Shown in pieces: positions 33,396-45,612 of a stretch of DNA of 64,000 nucleotides. Within the stretch, counting starts at the first letter, position 1; each line of letters begins with the position of its first letter. The DNA comes from Callorhinus ursinus (lineage: Eukaryota > Chordata > Mammalia > Carnivora > Otariidae), in the NCBI RefSeq assembly GCF_003265705.1, contig NW_020312828.1:52439627-52503626 (forward strand). The letters are read 5' to 3'. Both the position numbers and the translations under genes were made by a program. The notes beneath the pieces are model-generated. The model made no database searches. It saw nothing but the letters and a program-made list of their open reading frames with translations, and had not been told where the DNA came from.

Positions 33396-35326
33396 TTTTT
33401 TAATTGTTTTTAAACCCAATTATTTCAAGGGAGGTATTAGGACTTAAAGATGTGCTTGATTACAAAGGAAAATGGCCTATAAGTTTTAAAACTCTTTATA
33501 AGTTTTAAATTGTGAAAATTCCTTATGGGTCAAAGAGACAAAGATTTTATGTTTTTTGTTGTATTCACAAGCATGAAAAATCTTTTGAGGGTTCATGCAA
33601 TCCATTTTCTGGTCTCAAAGCAGATTTAAACCAAAATTGTTCTGCACAGAGTAGTACCTAGGTTTTGTTTTGTTTTGTTTTCCCTAGCTTTCAAATTAAA
33701 AAAAAAAAAATTTCAGTGGAAGTTAAATATAATTCGTGTATTATAAAAAACGATGTTTCTTCATTTAAGTCTGTTTCTTGAGGGATGGGATAGAAAAAGG
33801 AGGGGAGAGATTACCATTAGAAAGAAACATAATCTTTATTCCACAAGGAAACAGTCTGAGAAGACACTGGGGCATTTTCAGTATTCAATAATGATAGCTG
33901 TTCTGGGAAAATCATGAGAAAGATTCAGAGTTATTTCAGTAGCTGTAGTATTTAACCAAATTAGGAAGTAACAAGATCAGATAAAATGCAAATGAAATTA
34001 GAATATATAAAACACACAAATTAAGAAACACACACTTTTCAAAGCCTCCATTGGTGTCCCAAAATATCCAGGTCAATTTTAGTTTGGATTAAATTAATTT
34101 AAAAGTTTTGACAAATATATAACAATATGTTAATGTTATATTCAGTGGCTATAAGTAGGCACCAATATTCACACAGAGCAGTAATTACTGGAGACAGAGG
34201 AGGGGACACAACTTCGTGGATGAAGCTTTTATTTCATCTTCTATTCCAGAAGCTTCTCCTCATGTTTTCTGACCTTCTCTCTAATGTATACCTTCTCCGT
34301 CACCAATAGCAACCTTTTAGAAGGTCAGTGATGGTAAGGACTGTGATAGGCTTAGGGTAAAATGTTTAAAAGAGTGCAGTACCTGACATTCTAAAAATTT
34401 TCCCTGAAAACAAGATTCAATTCCAATGATATAATATGTTAGGCAAAGAAGTTATCAAAACAAGTGATCATAACTTTTATTGTACTATCAAAAACCCCTT
34501 GTTGCTTTGCATATTAATCAGCATGAAAAAATAGCACTTCTCTCCTAAAACTGTTTGTGTTTATCAAGCTCTTAATTCTGTCTCATTAACAAGTTCACCA
34601 TTTCAAATATAAGTGATGCATTAACTTCTAGAGATGAAACAGTAAAAGGCTTTCAAGATCTTTTGTAGACAAGGAGGGTATGGCTGGCCCAAAAGTCTGT
34701 TCCAGGTGATTGGCTGAGTCAGGTTCCAGCCTCACTAAGTCTCCCCCCATGGAGAGTTCCAAACCCTTTCCAGGACATCACCATAAGAATGTGAATCCTG
34801 ATAACTTATATGGCAAAGTGACATGAAAGAGTCAGCACAGCGGTCAGACACACCAGCAAATACCACCATAGCTTTGAGATGTGATCTCACAGATAACATA
34901 AGATGATAGGTACCACACTTGTGGGGTAGAAAGGGCTTAGGAAAGGTCAGGGGAGCTAAGATGTAGCCACACCCAGCCTGGCCCTCATCAGGGGAGAGTC
35001 CAACATAAAAAGTAGGAATTCAAGTAGAAGGTCTTTTCTCTCCTTCCAGACTCCCAATTTTGCTCAAAACACAGTAGAGCCACCTGCACATCATTAGAAG
35101 GAAGATGGGAGCTCTTTCTAAAACATGTAAATATTTATTAAAATACATATTAACTATTATTCATCTACTACTCTTATAGTTTTTTTTTTTTTTTCTTTTT
35201 TTTACCTCTTATAGTTTATTTACACTTTTTTCTAAGTCCTTTTCTGAGGTAGGACATTGATACTCCAACCCCCACTTGTAGGATGTCAAACTGGGAAAGA
35301 GGGGAGTTTGTTCCTTTCAAATTCAT
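33396..35326. other. Mostly AT-rich non-coding DNA
   Basis: Includes TTTTG repeats at 33663-33682, a GC-richer block at 34670-35060 of unknown nature, and the poly(T) insertion at 35171-35217. No gene recognised. Confidence 0.4.
35171..35217 (-). mobile_element. Probable poly(A)-only retroinsertion
   Basis: CTCTTATAGTTT occurs at 35171-35182 and again at 35206-35217, separated by little more than a T run with one C. This is the structure of a retroposon so short that only its tail was copied, flanked by a 12-bp TSD. Slippage duplication is the alternative. Confidence 0.55.
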
Positions 35327-35341
35327 CAAATATATTTCAAA

Positions 35342-35543
35342 GGTTTTATTTATTTATTTGAGAGAGAGCGTGAAAGAGAGAGAGAACATAAGCTGGTGTA
35401 GGGGGAGGGGACAGAGAGACAGGGAGACCCATACTCCCCGCTGAGCAGGGAGCCTGACGCGGGGCTCAGTCCCGGGACTCCAGGATCATGACCTGAGCTG
35501 AAGGTAGATGCTTAACTGACTGAGCCACCCAGGCGCCCCTATG
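35342..35543 (-). mobile_element. Can-SINE, minus strand
   Basis: Exact 15-bp TSD CAAATATATTTCAAA at 35327-35341 and 35544-35558. The body differs from the other copies (AACATAAGCTGGTGTAGGGG and ACAGAGAGACAGGGAGACCC), so it is a third subtype or a diverged one. Confidence 0.95.
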
Positions 35544-35699
35544 CAAATATATTTCAAAATATATTTAATAAATTAAGTCCCTATCCCAAAAAGCATGCAG
35601 CATGACTACTACTGAACATATTATGATCTTTCAGACAAATTGACAAATTCAATAGTACTTTGTTTTGTTTTGTTTTGTTTTTTTGTAATCCTCCACGAA

Positions 35700-35800
35700 A
35701 GCAAAATGTTTTGTCTGATCTGTTCCCTGCCATATTATGAATGCCCACAACAATGCCTAGCATATACAGGTCCTCAGTAAGCAGTTAATGAATAAATAAA
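35700..35800 (+). mobile_element. L2 3' end, plus strand
   Basis: CTGATCTGTTCCCTGCCATA, ACAACAATGCCTAGCATATA, GGTCCTCAGTAAGCAGTTAA fit the L2 3' tail. A TTTTG repeat at 35659-35680 precedes it. Confidence 0.6.
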
Positions 35801-37189
35801 TGGAAGTTTTTTTTACAGCAGTGGACAGCAAGCATCACAGCTGTCTGAAAAACGATAAATGTCAAATCAGAGCTTCCTAAGCAGGGAACAGTATTAATAT
35901 GCTCTTCTCACTTCAAATGTTAAAATAAGTTGGAAGTATACAAATTTACAGCAGGTCCTCCTAGAAAATGGCGGATCTTCTTCAAAAACGCATAAATGTA
36001 CACCCTACCCCCACCCCCAATATAAAAATGATTGATTTTAGCATCAAATGCCAGTTTCTAACCTTTAATCCTGCTGTAAAGTGTTGCTTTTTGAAATGTG
36101 TTTCTGGTGCTCCTGCAAACTGTTTTGTGGCTTGCTGACTGGCACAACCTTCTGAGTCCATAAAGTTGGCTTTTTGGGGACCAAGACAGAGATAATTTAT
36201 CCAAAAGAGTCTTTATTTTAAGCCCCTATGGTTCATATGCAATTGTTCTAGGGTTCAGCAGTTCATTCTGGGTAATCCATTAATATTAACTGATCATCTG
36301 TCACTATAATAAATGTGAAATATGCATTTCTTTTTCTTGTCATTAATTATATTTTTAAAAAAGTTTAATATTCAGGAAAAAAACTTTCCTCTTCCCTTTT
36401 GTTTTTCTTTTTCTAAATAAAACCAATCTCACAAAACCACTAAAATGCAGGAGTTATCAAAGAACCACGTAACAATCTTGGCTGTTTCTACAGGTTGGAA
36501 CAGTCATTTCATTTTGGTAGTCCTACACACTGTTCAGTAGATTAGAGAGATGAGATAATGCACTAAAGATCTGAAGCAACCTGCTTTTAACTCCTCAAAA
36601 GGATAATACATAACTGAGGGCAATGAGTGGGTTGATTGATAGTCATTAGCCAAAGGGAAAGATAGCTGAACTTCACATAAAACTTCCATTAAGTTCAACA
36701 GTACTTTGATGCAAGATTATTCAATGTGCACTTAATAATATGGTGAGATTCATTGGAGAATTCAGATTTGCATATACACAAAAACTAACATACATGCTTA
36801 CATAAAATATGTCATGTTTTTGTATGCTCTCATTGCTTATTTTATGGATTCTAGTTCTCTGAAAAATCAGTGTGAAAAGATCTTTAAAAAAAGCAATCTA
36901 CAATTAATGTTTAAAACTATAACATCCAGGAAATGCGATGTCCTTGTTTTGCCTTAACGCTCATATTGGAAAAAATAACATTCTATCAATGGTATCCTAA
37001 TTTTGCTTCTCCTCCATCCTCTACCACATCTAGGATTTTAAAATAATAATGAAAAGATTCAATCAGACATTGGATGATTATTTATCTGGGATGCTATGAA
37101 GATTCCACTATAAGAATTTATCTCAGGAAAACACTTGGACAAATTGACAAAATTATATGTTTAACAATGAACATTTCAGTTTTGTTTGA
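35801..37189. other. AT-rich non-coding DNA
   Basis: No gene or named repeat. An octamer-like ATTTGCAT occurs at 36766-36773. Confidence 0.4.
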
Positions 37190-37470
37190 GATGGTGAAAA
37201 ATTGGAAACAATCCTCTATCAGCTGGCTTGCTTTTGGCTGCAAGTAACAGACTACTTGACTAAGGAGTCTTAAACAATAATAGTTCATTAGCCCCTAAGA
37301 ATTCTTGTGGGGACAGGGGGAAGAAAAGGGTTCCAGCATTAATTCAGCAATTTAGGAATGTCATCAAAGATTCAGAATCTTAATCTTTACATCCTATTAT
37401 CCTTGGTATGGTCTTAGTCTTCACTCTTCATGGTGACAAGAAAGCTCCTGCTTTCTACCTCACACTATCA
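37190..37470 (+). repeat. Possible medium-reiteration repeat, family not assigned
   Basis: GGCTGCAAGTAACAGACTAC followed by AGTCTTAAACAATAATAGTT resembles a widespread old mammalian repeat that I cannot name with certainty. Confidence 0.35.
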
Positions 37471-37479
37471 CATCCAAAG

Positions 37480-38955
37480 TCAGAGAGAGTAATAGAGAGC
37501 CCAGAAATAAACCCATGCTTATATGATCAATTAATCTACAACAAAGGAGGCAAGAATATATGATGGGGAAAAGACAGTCTCTTCAATAAATGGCACTGAG
37601 AAAAGTAGACAGCTACATGCAAAAAAGAAAAAGGAGGAGGAGGAGAAGAAGAGGAGGAGAAAAGAAACTGGGCCACTTTCTTACATTATACACAAAAATA
37701 AACTCAAAATGGATTAAGGACTTAAATGGGAGACCTGAAACCATAACACACCTAAAAGAAAACCATAGGCAGTAATCTCTTGGACATCAGCCTTAGCAAC
37801 ATAGTTATGGATATGTCTCCTCCAGCAAGGGAAACAAAAGCAAAAATAAACTAATGGGACTACACCAAAATAAAAAGCTTTTGCACGGTAAAAGAAACCA
37901 TCAACAAAATAAAAAAAAAAAACCTACTGAGTAGGAGAAGATATTTGCAAATGATATATCCAATAAGGGGTTAATATCCAAAATATATAAAGAACTCATA
38001 TAACTCAACACCAAAAAACAAATAATCTGATTAAAATGGGGAGAGGTACTGTATAAACATTTTTCCAAAAAAGATATACAAATGGCCAACAGATATATGA
38101 AAAGATGCTCAACACCACTAATCATCATGGAAATACAAGTCAAAACAAGAAGCTATCACCTCATATCAGTCAGAATGGCTACTAGTATCAAAAGGACAAG
38201 AAGTAACAAGTGTTGGCAGGCATGTGGAGAAAAGGAAAGCCTCATGCACCGCTGGTGGGGATGCAAATTAGTGCAGCCACTGTGGAAAACAGTGTGGAGG
38301 GTTCCTCAAAAAATTAAAAACAGAAATACTTTGTGATCCAGTAATTCCACTACTGGATATTTACCCAAAGAAAACAAAACACTAATTCAAAAATATATAT
38401 GCACCCCCTCTGTTCACTGTAGCATATTTACAGTAGCCAAGACACGGAAGCAACCCAAGTGTCTATTGAGAGGTGAATACAGAAGATATGGTGTGTGTGT
38501 ATAATGAAATATTACTCAGCCATAAAGAAAGAATAAGAGCTTGCCATTTGCGACAAGATGGGTGGGCCTAGAGGGTATTAAGTGAAATAAGTCAGGCAGA
38601 GAAAGACAAATACCATACGACTTCACTTATATGTGGAATCTAAAAAACAAAACAAACAAAAACAGAAACAGACTCATAAATAGAGCAAATTAATGGTTGC
38701 CAGAGGAGAGAGGGTGAGGTGAGAGAATGGGTGAAAACAGGTGAAGAGGATTAAGTACACACTTGCAGTTATAAAATAAGTCACAGAGATGAAAAGTACA
38801 GCATAGAGAATAGAGTAAGTAATATTGTATGGTGTGACAGATGGTGACTACATGCAATATGGTGAGCACTGAATGATGTATCATGATTCACTATGTCACA
38901 CACCTGAAACTAATATAACATTGTATGTCAACTTTATTTCAATATTTTTTTTAAG
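37480..38955 (+). mobile_element. 5'-truncated L1, last 1.5 kb
   Basis: Starts in the ORF2 C-terminal region (GAGAGCCCAGAAATAAACCC) and runs to the 3' end (CACCTGAAACTAATATAACA, then ATATTTTTTTTAAG). The reading frame is broken; frames at 37590-37775 and 38082-38336 are ORF2 remnants. A GGA/GAA-rich expansion sits at 37620-37663. AAAGTCAGAGAG before and TAAGTCAGCAAG after the element may be a degraded TSD. It aligns with the C-terminal part of the L1 at 10965-15345. Confidence 0.92.
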
Positions 38956-39189
38956 TCAGCAAGAGGAAGTTTCTTTAAGTAGGTCTATTTTGTACCTAGG
39001 AAGAAAACCTGTTCCAGAAAGTTTATTTAGCCTCTTTGACCAGTTTTGGGCCTTGCGCCCTATGCCTTAGCTGAGAGACTAAGAAACCGAATAACTGGCA
39101 TTTTCAGCCTCTGTTAAAGGAGGCAGTATTCGCTAACAAGGAAGAGAGAGAGGCTACTGCACTGGCAACCAGTTAGGCCTGACAGAAAC

Positions 39190-39440
39190 CTCAATGTCTA
39201 AAAATAGAATATCCATCTAGTATAATCCTGTGCTAATATAAATGATAATATGGGTAAAGGGTACGTTACATGAGGGAAAAAAAGGCACAAAAAATTTGAT
39301 GTACACAAAGGATATATACCAAAATGCTAACTATAGTTATCTCTTTGTGATAGGGTTAGGGGGGTATTTTTACCTTCTTTGTATTTTTATATTATCTAAT
39401 ATTTTTAAATTAACAAATTGTTTTTATAATAAATGACTGT
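39190..39440 (+). mobile_element. Old L1 (L1M-type) 3' UTR, plus strand
   Basis: TATACCAAAATGCTAACTAT, AGTTATCTCTTTGTGATAGG and TTGTATTTTTATATTATCTA follow the L1M 3' UTR with its T-rich end. Confidence 0.6.
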
Positions 39441-39851
39441 CTTCAGTTTTGAAAAATGATATAATTCAAAGAGAAAAATTATTTCCTATCAAAATATTAA
39501 TGTTCTTTGGCTCAGGTTGGAAGGAGAAAATTGAGCAGTCAAAAAAATGAACAAGACATTTTAATCCAAATTTATTTTGCATTATGCAAAGAAGTAAAAA
39601 AAAAAAGACAAAACAGAAACCAAGGAAAATGGTCACTGGAGGACTTTAAACTGGAAAAATAAAAATGTTTTGTTAAGAGATGATGATACAACCAAAAGCA
39701 CCAAAGAAAGGGCTGTTGCAACTTAATATACTGGAGGCATTGCTCTATGGATTTCTCTTCTTATGAGAATGCCTTCCACTCTTGCCAAGATCAGCTTTAT
39801 GCTGGCTACAAAAATTAAAATAGTCTAAGGGAAGAAGGAAAATACTCTTAT

Positions 39852-39932
39852 TTTGGAGAAAGTAATTAGCAGTTTTAACAGCATGCTGATATCTGCCAAT
39901 ATTTTAATATTTGGTTAAAAAATGGCTAACAG
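39852..39932 (+). repeat. 80-bp direct repeat, copy A
   Basis: Identical to copy B at 41749-41828 except for one extra A (six instead of five before TGGCTAACAG). The flanks share no similarity. Not a repeat family that I recognise. Confidence 0.95.
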
Positions 39933-40009
39933 TTTTCTTGGTTCTTTGAACATTTTAAATCATTTTAATCATATAAGTTTTATACATAAATACTTCTCAC
40001 TGCAAGAAC

Positions 40010-40560
40010 TTCAAACCACCAAGAATAAAAGTCAAAAATGAAATTCCTGTTTCATTGCCTCCAATAATCCTTGCCTTTTTTCCCTCCAAAGAGATAAACA
40101 CTGTTAAATTTGGGATTTATCTCTTCAGCTATTTCCTATATATTCAGATTTTTTAAAACCTCAGTTAAATCATACTATACAAATTATTGTGTCCTGAGCT
40201 TTTTAAAACATAGTATGTCTTGTGTATATGTCTATGTCATTACATATAGATCTCACAAATTTTTTTATCAGTTATCAAATCTATTTAAACAGTCTTTTGA
40301 TTGTCCCCAATACTTTGCTTTTATAAAAAATGCTGCATTGAACATTTTGTATGCCCAATTTTGTTCCTGGGTTGGTTGTATAGTAGTATCAATTCTTAGA
40401 TGTGAAATTGCTAACTTTAAAATGTATATAGATTTTAAATTTGATAGATAGTGACACACTGCCCTCCAAAAAATCTGTACCAATTTCACACTCTAGCCAA
40501 TGGGGTTTGAAAGTGCCTGTTCTTTCTCATTTTCAGCAGCACTTAACATCAACATATGTA
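40010..40560 (-). mobile_element. Old L1 (L1M-type) fragment, minus strand
   Basis: TATATAGATCTCACAAATTT-like sequence, TTTGATTGTCCCCAATACTT, AATGCTGCATTGAACATTTT, GACACACTGCCCTCCAAAAA and CAATTTCACACTCTAGCCAA follow the reverse complement of L1M 3' UTR. Overlapping frames on both strands are shadows. Confidence 0.7.
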
Positions 40561-40789
40561 GAAGAATACAATTGTTACTTATTCATATTTCTGTAATAGG
40601 GTGAATTTCTCTCATGTGTTTACTCAAATGAACACACACTAATAGCAATACCTTGGATTTATATTGGGCTATTATTTCCTGAGAATACATGGGTTGATCC
40701 CTAATTATACTAGCCATATTCATCTTTACTTTATAGAAATATGCTCTCTCAGGTATTTTACATTTTTTAATTACAAATAAATATTTGTA

Positions 40790-41640
40790 TATTAATGGTA
40801 GTAAATTTTTAAATGCAGAAACATAAAGAATAAGGCAAACATAACCTATAGTCCTACCACCTTTAGATAATAGATTACTTTTTCATATTCTATGATACAT
40901 AATTATATATGTATATAACATGTATATGTAATATATAAAATAGCTATGTTATAGGTATATCTGCATAGAAGACATTTGTTTTTAAAATTGAGATCATACT
41001 GTATATATTTCATATTCTGTTTTGTACAGTATATTATAAATACTATATTACATTTTTATATTAATTAGTCTTCAAATTATGGCTGTCATGTGGTATCACA
41101 AACTTATGAGCAAGGCCATTGTTTTGTGTTGAGTTTATAAATTATTTTACTAAATATCCTTATAGGTAAAATTTTATATTCCTCCCCATTCCCCTCATAT
41201 AAATTACTATAAGAAAAATTATTGGCAGGGTATAAACATTTTTAAGTCTGGGGATTTCTACTTATATTTTAAACTATGTGTATATGTGTCCATGTTTTAA
41301 TAATTTATACTCCCACTAGTGATGTTTTGGAGTGCTCATATTTATATATCCTTGAAATAATAGGTATGAAACATAGTTTAATCTTTTATAATTTAATAGA
41401 TTAAAATTTTGTTGTTTAATTGACATTCTTATAACTACAACTGATATTGGACATTTTATCATATGTGTTTGAGCTTAATCATTTGTACTTATTCTTCACT
41501 GAATTCCCTAAACATATTCTCTGTCCATTTTTCAATTTAGTTGTCTACATTTGCATGCTGACTCATAAAATCTTTATATAATAAAGACATTGATATTTGT
41601 CTCTGGTTTCTTTTATTTTTTAACATTTACTTCTTTAGTA
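40790..41640 (-). mobile_element. Old, more diverged L1M fragment, minus strand
   Basis: The same L1 region as the previous entry appears again: ATTGAGATCATACTGTATAT, TTATACTCCCACTAGTGATG, TCTCTGTCCATTTTTCAATT. It probably represents a second insertion or a rearranged piece. Very AT-rich. Confidence 0.6.
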
Positions 41641-41748
41641 AATCTGCCATACAATATACAGATTTAACTTAAGCAAAATTATACGACAATATGAATGGAA
41701 AACAAATATTGAAAAAAAAATGGCCTACTTTAGAAATCTTGAAATATA

Positions 41749-41828
41749 TTTGGAGAAAGTAATTAGCAGTTTTAACAGCATGCTGATATCTGCCAATATT
41801 TTAATATTTGGTTAAAAATGGCTAACAG
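41749..41828 (+). repeat. 80-bp direct repeat, copy B
   Basis: Partner of 39852-39932. About 1.9 kb separates the two starts, with two old L1M fragments between them. Confidence 0.95.
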
Positions 41829-42039
41829 CAATGTGCATTTTACTGTGACATTCTCAAATTATTAGAAATGACCATCAATAGCCAAAATTATAAAAAATTC
41901 CTCTTTTGAGTGTCCCAGAATCAACTTACATCAGCATCAGTAAGCTCTGTAAGAAAGTTTTCAGTATATTAATGAAATATACAAGTACATATTCTTTCAA
42001 GCCTGAAGTTTAAGTTCCAGAGGAAGATACAGGAAATTC

Positions 42040-42245
42040 AAATGATGCTTTGTGAACTTCAACAAGATAGTTAACTTTTCTGTGCTTCCTTTTCCTCAAT
42101 TATAATAATACAGATGAGTAATAATACTACCTATCTTATAGGGTTTTAAAAATAATCAAATTATGTAATTTATGTAAAGCACTTAGCATTATGCTAAGTT
42201 GGAACAAAACTGCTACTCCATAGATCATAATAATCACTATTTTAG
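42040..42245 (+). mobile_element. MIR SINE, plus strand
   Basis: GTGAACTTCAACAAGATAGT, CTGTGCTTCCTTTTCCTCAA, ACTACCTATCTTATAGGGTT and GTAAAGCACTTAGCATTATG follow MIR to near its 3' end. Confidence 0.75.
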
Positions 42246-44624
42246 AATTATTTTTGTAACTTACAAGGAATTTCTCTACCATTAAATTCTACAACAAACA
42301 AAAAGCAGTTTTACATAAAGTCTAGCTTCTTTGGGAAACCCGTTTAAGTCAGTTTATGTCTGATGAAAGCCTGTAATGTATTGGTCTTTCCAGAAAGCCT
42401 GAGCATCTTTGAAGTGTTGGTGACTCAGATTGATGTGTTCCTTCCTCTTTGGTGTTCATTCTTAGCCCTTGGACAATTGAAACAGAAAAGACATGGCCTG
42501 AGGGCATTCTTTTCCACAATGGTGCTTCCACAGATTTGACCCAGGCCATGCATATGGCTCCCAGTAGGCGGATTTTATTTAAATGAATGAGACTGTTCTA
42601 TGTTTAATTCATGATGCAAGAATTTAAAAGCACACTGACAGGATAGATCAAAATATAACTCAATGGGGATCATATTTTTATAAACTGAACGTTGCCCCTT
42701 ATAAAGTTGATATACAAAATACCAAAATGCGTAATTTAAAAACAAACCTCATATTTAGAGCTGTACGTAAATACCAAAGATTGATGAACTGCTTTTGAAT
42801 TTCCACCACTACTCTGTAAGTTTCGTTTCTGTTCATAACTGGACAAGGCTTCATGAACAATTTAAAAGCACATTTTCAGAAGAGGATGGAAGCATCATGC
42901 TTGAGCATCCCAAGAATCTGGCAGCCTACCTAGACCTTCAAGTGCTCTGCTCCCCCAGCCCGTTACATGGAAGAAGGTACTTAGCTCTAAGAGAGGAAAG
43001 AAAACACAACATGAAAGTCTTCTCACAAAAACACATCTGAGAAAGCTCAAATGAGTGAATAATAGAAAACAGCCAACACTCAGAGGCTTGGGGTTGATCA
43101 CTTGGTTTGTTTTTCTTTCCTCTCCCTCCTACTGCCTGCCTTTTGGTCAGTTCTTTGCTCCCTGGCACCTCTAAGAGAGGGGGTGTGTGTGTAGGGTCAG
43201 ACAGGGGAAGGGAGAAGATCATCAGTCAATTTTGCATCTTGCTAGTCACTCTAGAGAAAGGTTATGTTAAAACAGAAGAAGACAATGAGGATTAGGGATT
43301 ATCTGTGACTTTCAAAGACCATTGTTCCTCCATTATTATGAAAACTCAGCAGTGGGCTGCAGGCTCACTCTATTTATTCATGCACATGGGGAATGTGAAT
43401 TCAGTAAGCATTCCCATACAGTCCAGAACTCACAGCGCTGGAAGTAAGAATAATATACAAAAATACTATTCTCTTAAAAACAACAAAAAAAACAGCAATA
43501 TGGGTCAGACACAATTAGAGAAAGCCGAAGTCCAGCTGTTTTCAGGATTTATCCAATATTAGTAACATTGTGGTTTTAGAATGACAATATAAAATGTGCG
43601 TTCAGAGGTGTTTTTCCATTTAATTCACTAACTTCTAAATGTTTGCTATGTTATCCATATGTTTCTAGTTTGTATACATTGAATATTTTAAAACTGCCAT
43701 TTTGTAAGAGTTGTTTGATGTTCAAGAAGGCTCTTTTGTTGTTGTTAGAAAGCAGAAATCATGATTTGTAGAGAGAAATTTTACAAGTTTGAAAAGATTG
43801 CTTTTAGGGTTTTGCTTCACTTCCTTCCCCTTGATGTCTTTTAGAGAGAAAAAATGTATTCCTCTCTCTGATACTAAAAAGATTCTTCATGCTCAAAATA
43901 GAAAAACAGAGCAGGAGATAGGGTTGGGAGGTGACGGCTCTGCTGTCTTTATGAACTGCTACTGTTCAAAATCAACCCATCCAACTCCTTTAAAGCACAG
44001 CTTCAGCAATGAAAGATGTTTAAATAGTGATAATGGATTGCAAATAAAGGGACTCTTATCTTTGGAATTTTGAAGTAGACACCAGGAAGCAGTGCAAATT
44101 TAGTTTAAGGCTTACCCCCATGGCTGAACTTTCATCTTTTATATGTCAGTCTGTGCTTATGTGTTTCAGGAATACATAACGGAGCTTTAGAAGCCTGGCT
44201 AATCACATATAAAAATAAAACTTATAGCATTTTATATAAAAACAAGGACTTTGAAGAGTATCTTTTTTTTTTTTTCTTTTTCCCAGGAGCTCAGTGTCAG
44301 GTGAATGAAGGAAAGAGGTGAAAGTAACACATATATGGGTCATGGATAGTAGAATAATAAATCTTACTCCATCCATTAATTCCTTCATCTACTCACAAGT
44401 CATTCATTTCTTCATTCATTGTTATTCTACTATCTGTAGCTGTTCCTCAAATTTGGAAAGATAAAGTAAGCATGATGGTAGATAAAGCTCATTTTTATTA
44501 TAATTCATGAAACTCCTCTCTCTGATTAATCCAAAGGCAGCTGATAATAGAAAACTGAATGCCTTTAGAAGTGGCAAAAAAGATTCTAACATGAGCAAAA
44601 GAATAGTTTCTTTGAATAGGACAG
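42246..44624. other. Repeat-poor non-coding DNA
   Basis: Many overlapping 60-95-codon frames on both strands at 42349-44073, none with a recognised domain. The overlap of frames on both strands suggests merely stop-poor unique sequence. No splice-supported exon found. Confidence 0.4.
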
Positions 44625-44790
44625 TTGGGGATGGGTGAAACAGATGATGGGGAATAAGGAATATGTTTGTCATGATGAGCACTGGGTGATGTATGAAATT
44701 GTTGAATCACTGTATGGTACACCTGAGAGTAATATAACAGTGTATGTTAACTATATTGCAATTAAAGTATACATACACAACATACATACC
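44625..44790 (+). mobile_element. L1 3' end fragment, plus strand
   Basis: CATGATGAGCACTGGGTGAT, GTTGAATCACTGTATGGTAC and GAGTAATATAACAGTGTATG are the terminal 3' UTR motifs of carnivore-type L1. Only about 165 bp long. Confidence 0.85.
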
Positions 44791-45279
44791 ACAAAAAAAA
44801 TAAATAGCCCCGCGTTTTCCTGTTACTAAACCAGTGGCCCAAAGCCAATTCTCTCATCTCTGATTGATATAACATCTCACCTTTCCATCAAAAAAAAAAA
44901 AAAAATCACTCTCTTATGGAGTTCTCAATATTTTTCAGTTAGATTTTGTTACTGCAGCTCATCTCTGCAGCTTGGATTCCCAGGATGCCAATGGGACTCT
45001 GACCAGTTGGTTCTGGACACCATCCTCCAGGCTCTTTGGTCCCCTGACCTGGCTCAGAGACTGTCCTGCTCTGCTAAGGCCCTCCTGTTCCAGTGTACAC
45101 TCAGCTCAGTGCTGCATGGACAGCAATCTGGCTTTTTCCTTCCTTGAAATGGGTTTCCTCCATCAAAAGTTCCTGATTCTCTTAGTGCCCTCCTTTTACT
45201 CTTTCATGGGCAAACTCTCTTAACACATAACCAGGGTCAATGGGATTATAATATTTCTTCCTGCTAATATCTCAACCAG
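44791..45279. other. Non-coding DNA
   Basis: A-run at 44890-44905. An 83-codon frame at 44972-45223 has no recognised domain. Part of this stretch may belong to the L2 that follows. Confidence 0.35.
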
Positions 45280-45545
45280 GGTCATTTTTCATATCAGAAA
45301 TGACTTCTCTTGAAGACCTTTCTAATATCCATTTCCCTTAGCACCCTACTTATTTACTTCTAAACTTTCAGAACCCCCACATATAATTGTATTTATTTTT
45401 ACCTTCTTTACTCTCTAAATAGACTTTGGGCCTCATGAAGAGTGGGGACATACTGGTTGTATTTACTTTTGGATCCTCTGCATTTTGCATAGTACCTGGC
45501 ATGCAATAATTATTAAATATATATGTGCTAAATAAATTCATTCAC
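45280..45545 (+). mobile_element. L2 3' region, plus strand
   Basis: CTTGAAGACCTTTCTAATAT, GCACCCTACTTATTTACTTC, ACTTTGGGCCTCATGAAGAG, GTACCTGGCATGCAATAATT run in L2 order to the 3' tail. Confidence 0.7.
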
Positions 45546-45550
45546 TTAAC

Positions 45551-45612
45551 CATCCATCTATCCATCCATCCATTTATCCATCCACCCATCCATCCATCCA
45601 TCCATCCATCCA
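45551..45612. repeat. (TCCA)n microsatellite
   Basis: About 15 tetranucleotide units with a few substitutions, seeded at the L2 3' end. Confidence 0.95.

Noticed and set aside
39852..41828. The 80-bp pair as target-site duplications of one 1.8-kb insertion
   Set aside because: Far too long for LINE or LTR target duplications, and the interior consists of much older, separately diverged L1M fragments.
42181..42199. Palindrome ACTTAGCAT-T-ATGCTAAGT as a regulatory site
   Set aside because: It lies in the MIR 3' region, where a related sequence is normal, so a repeat origin explains it.
45551..45612. TCCA repeat as a CRISPR-like array
   Set aside because: Simple 4-bp tandem repeat without spacers, in a mammalian genome.
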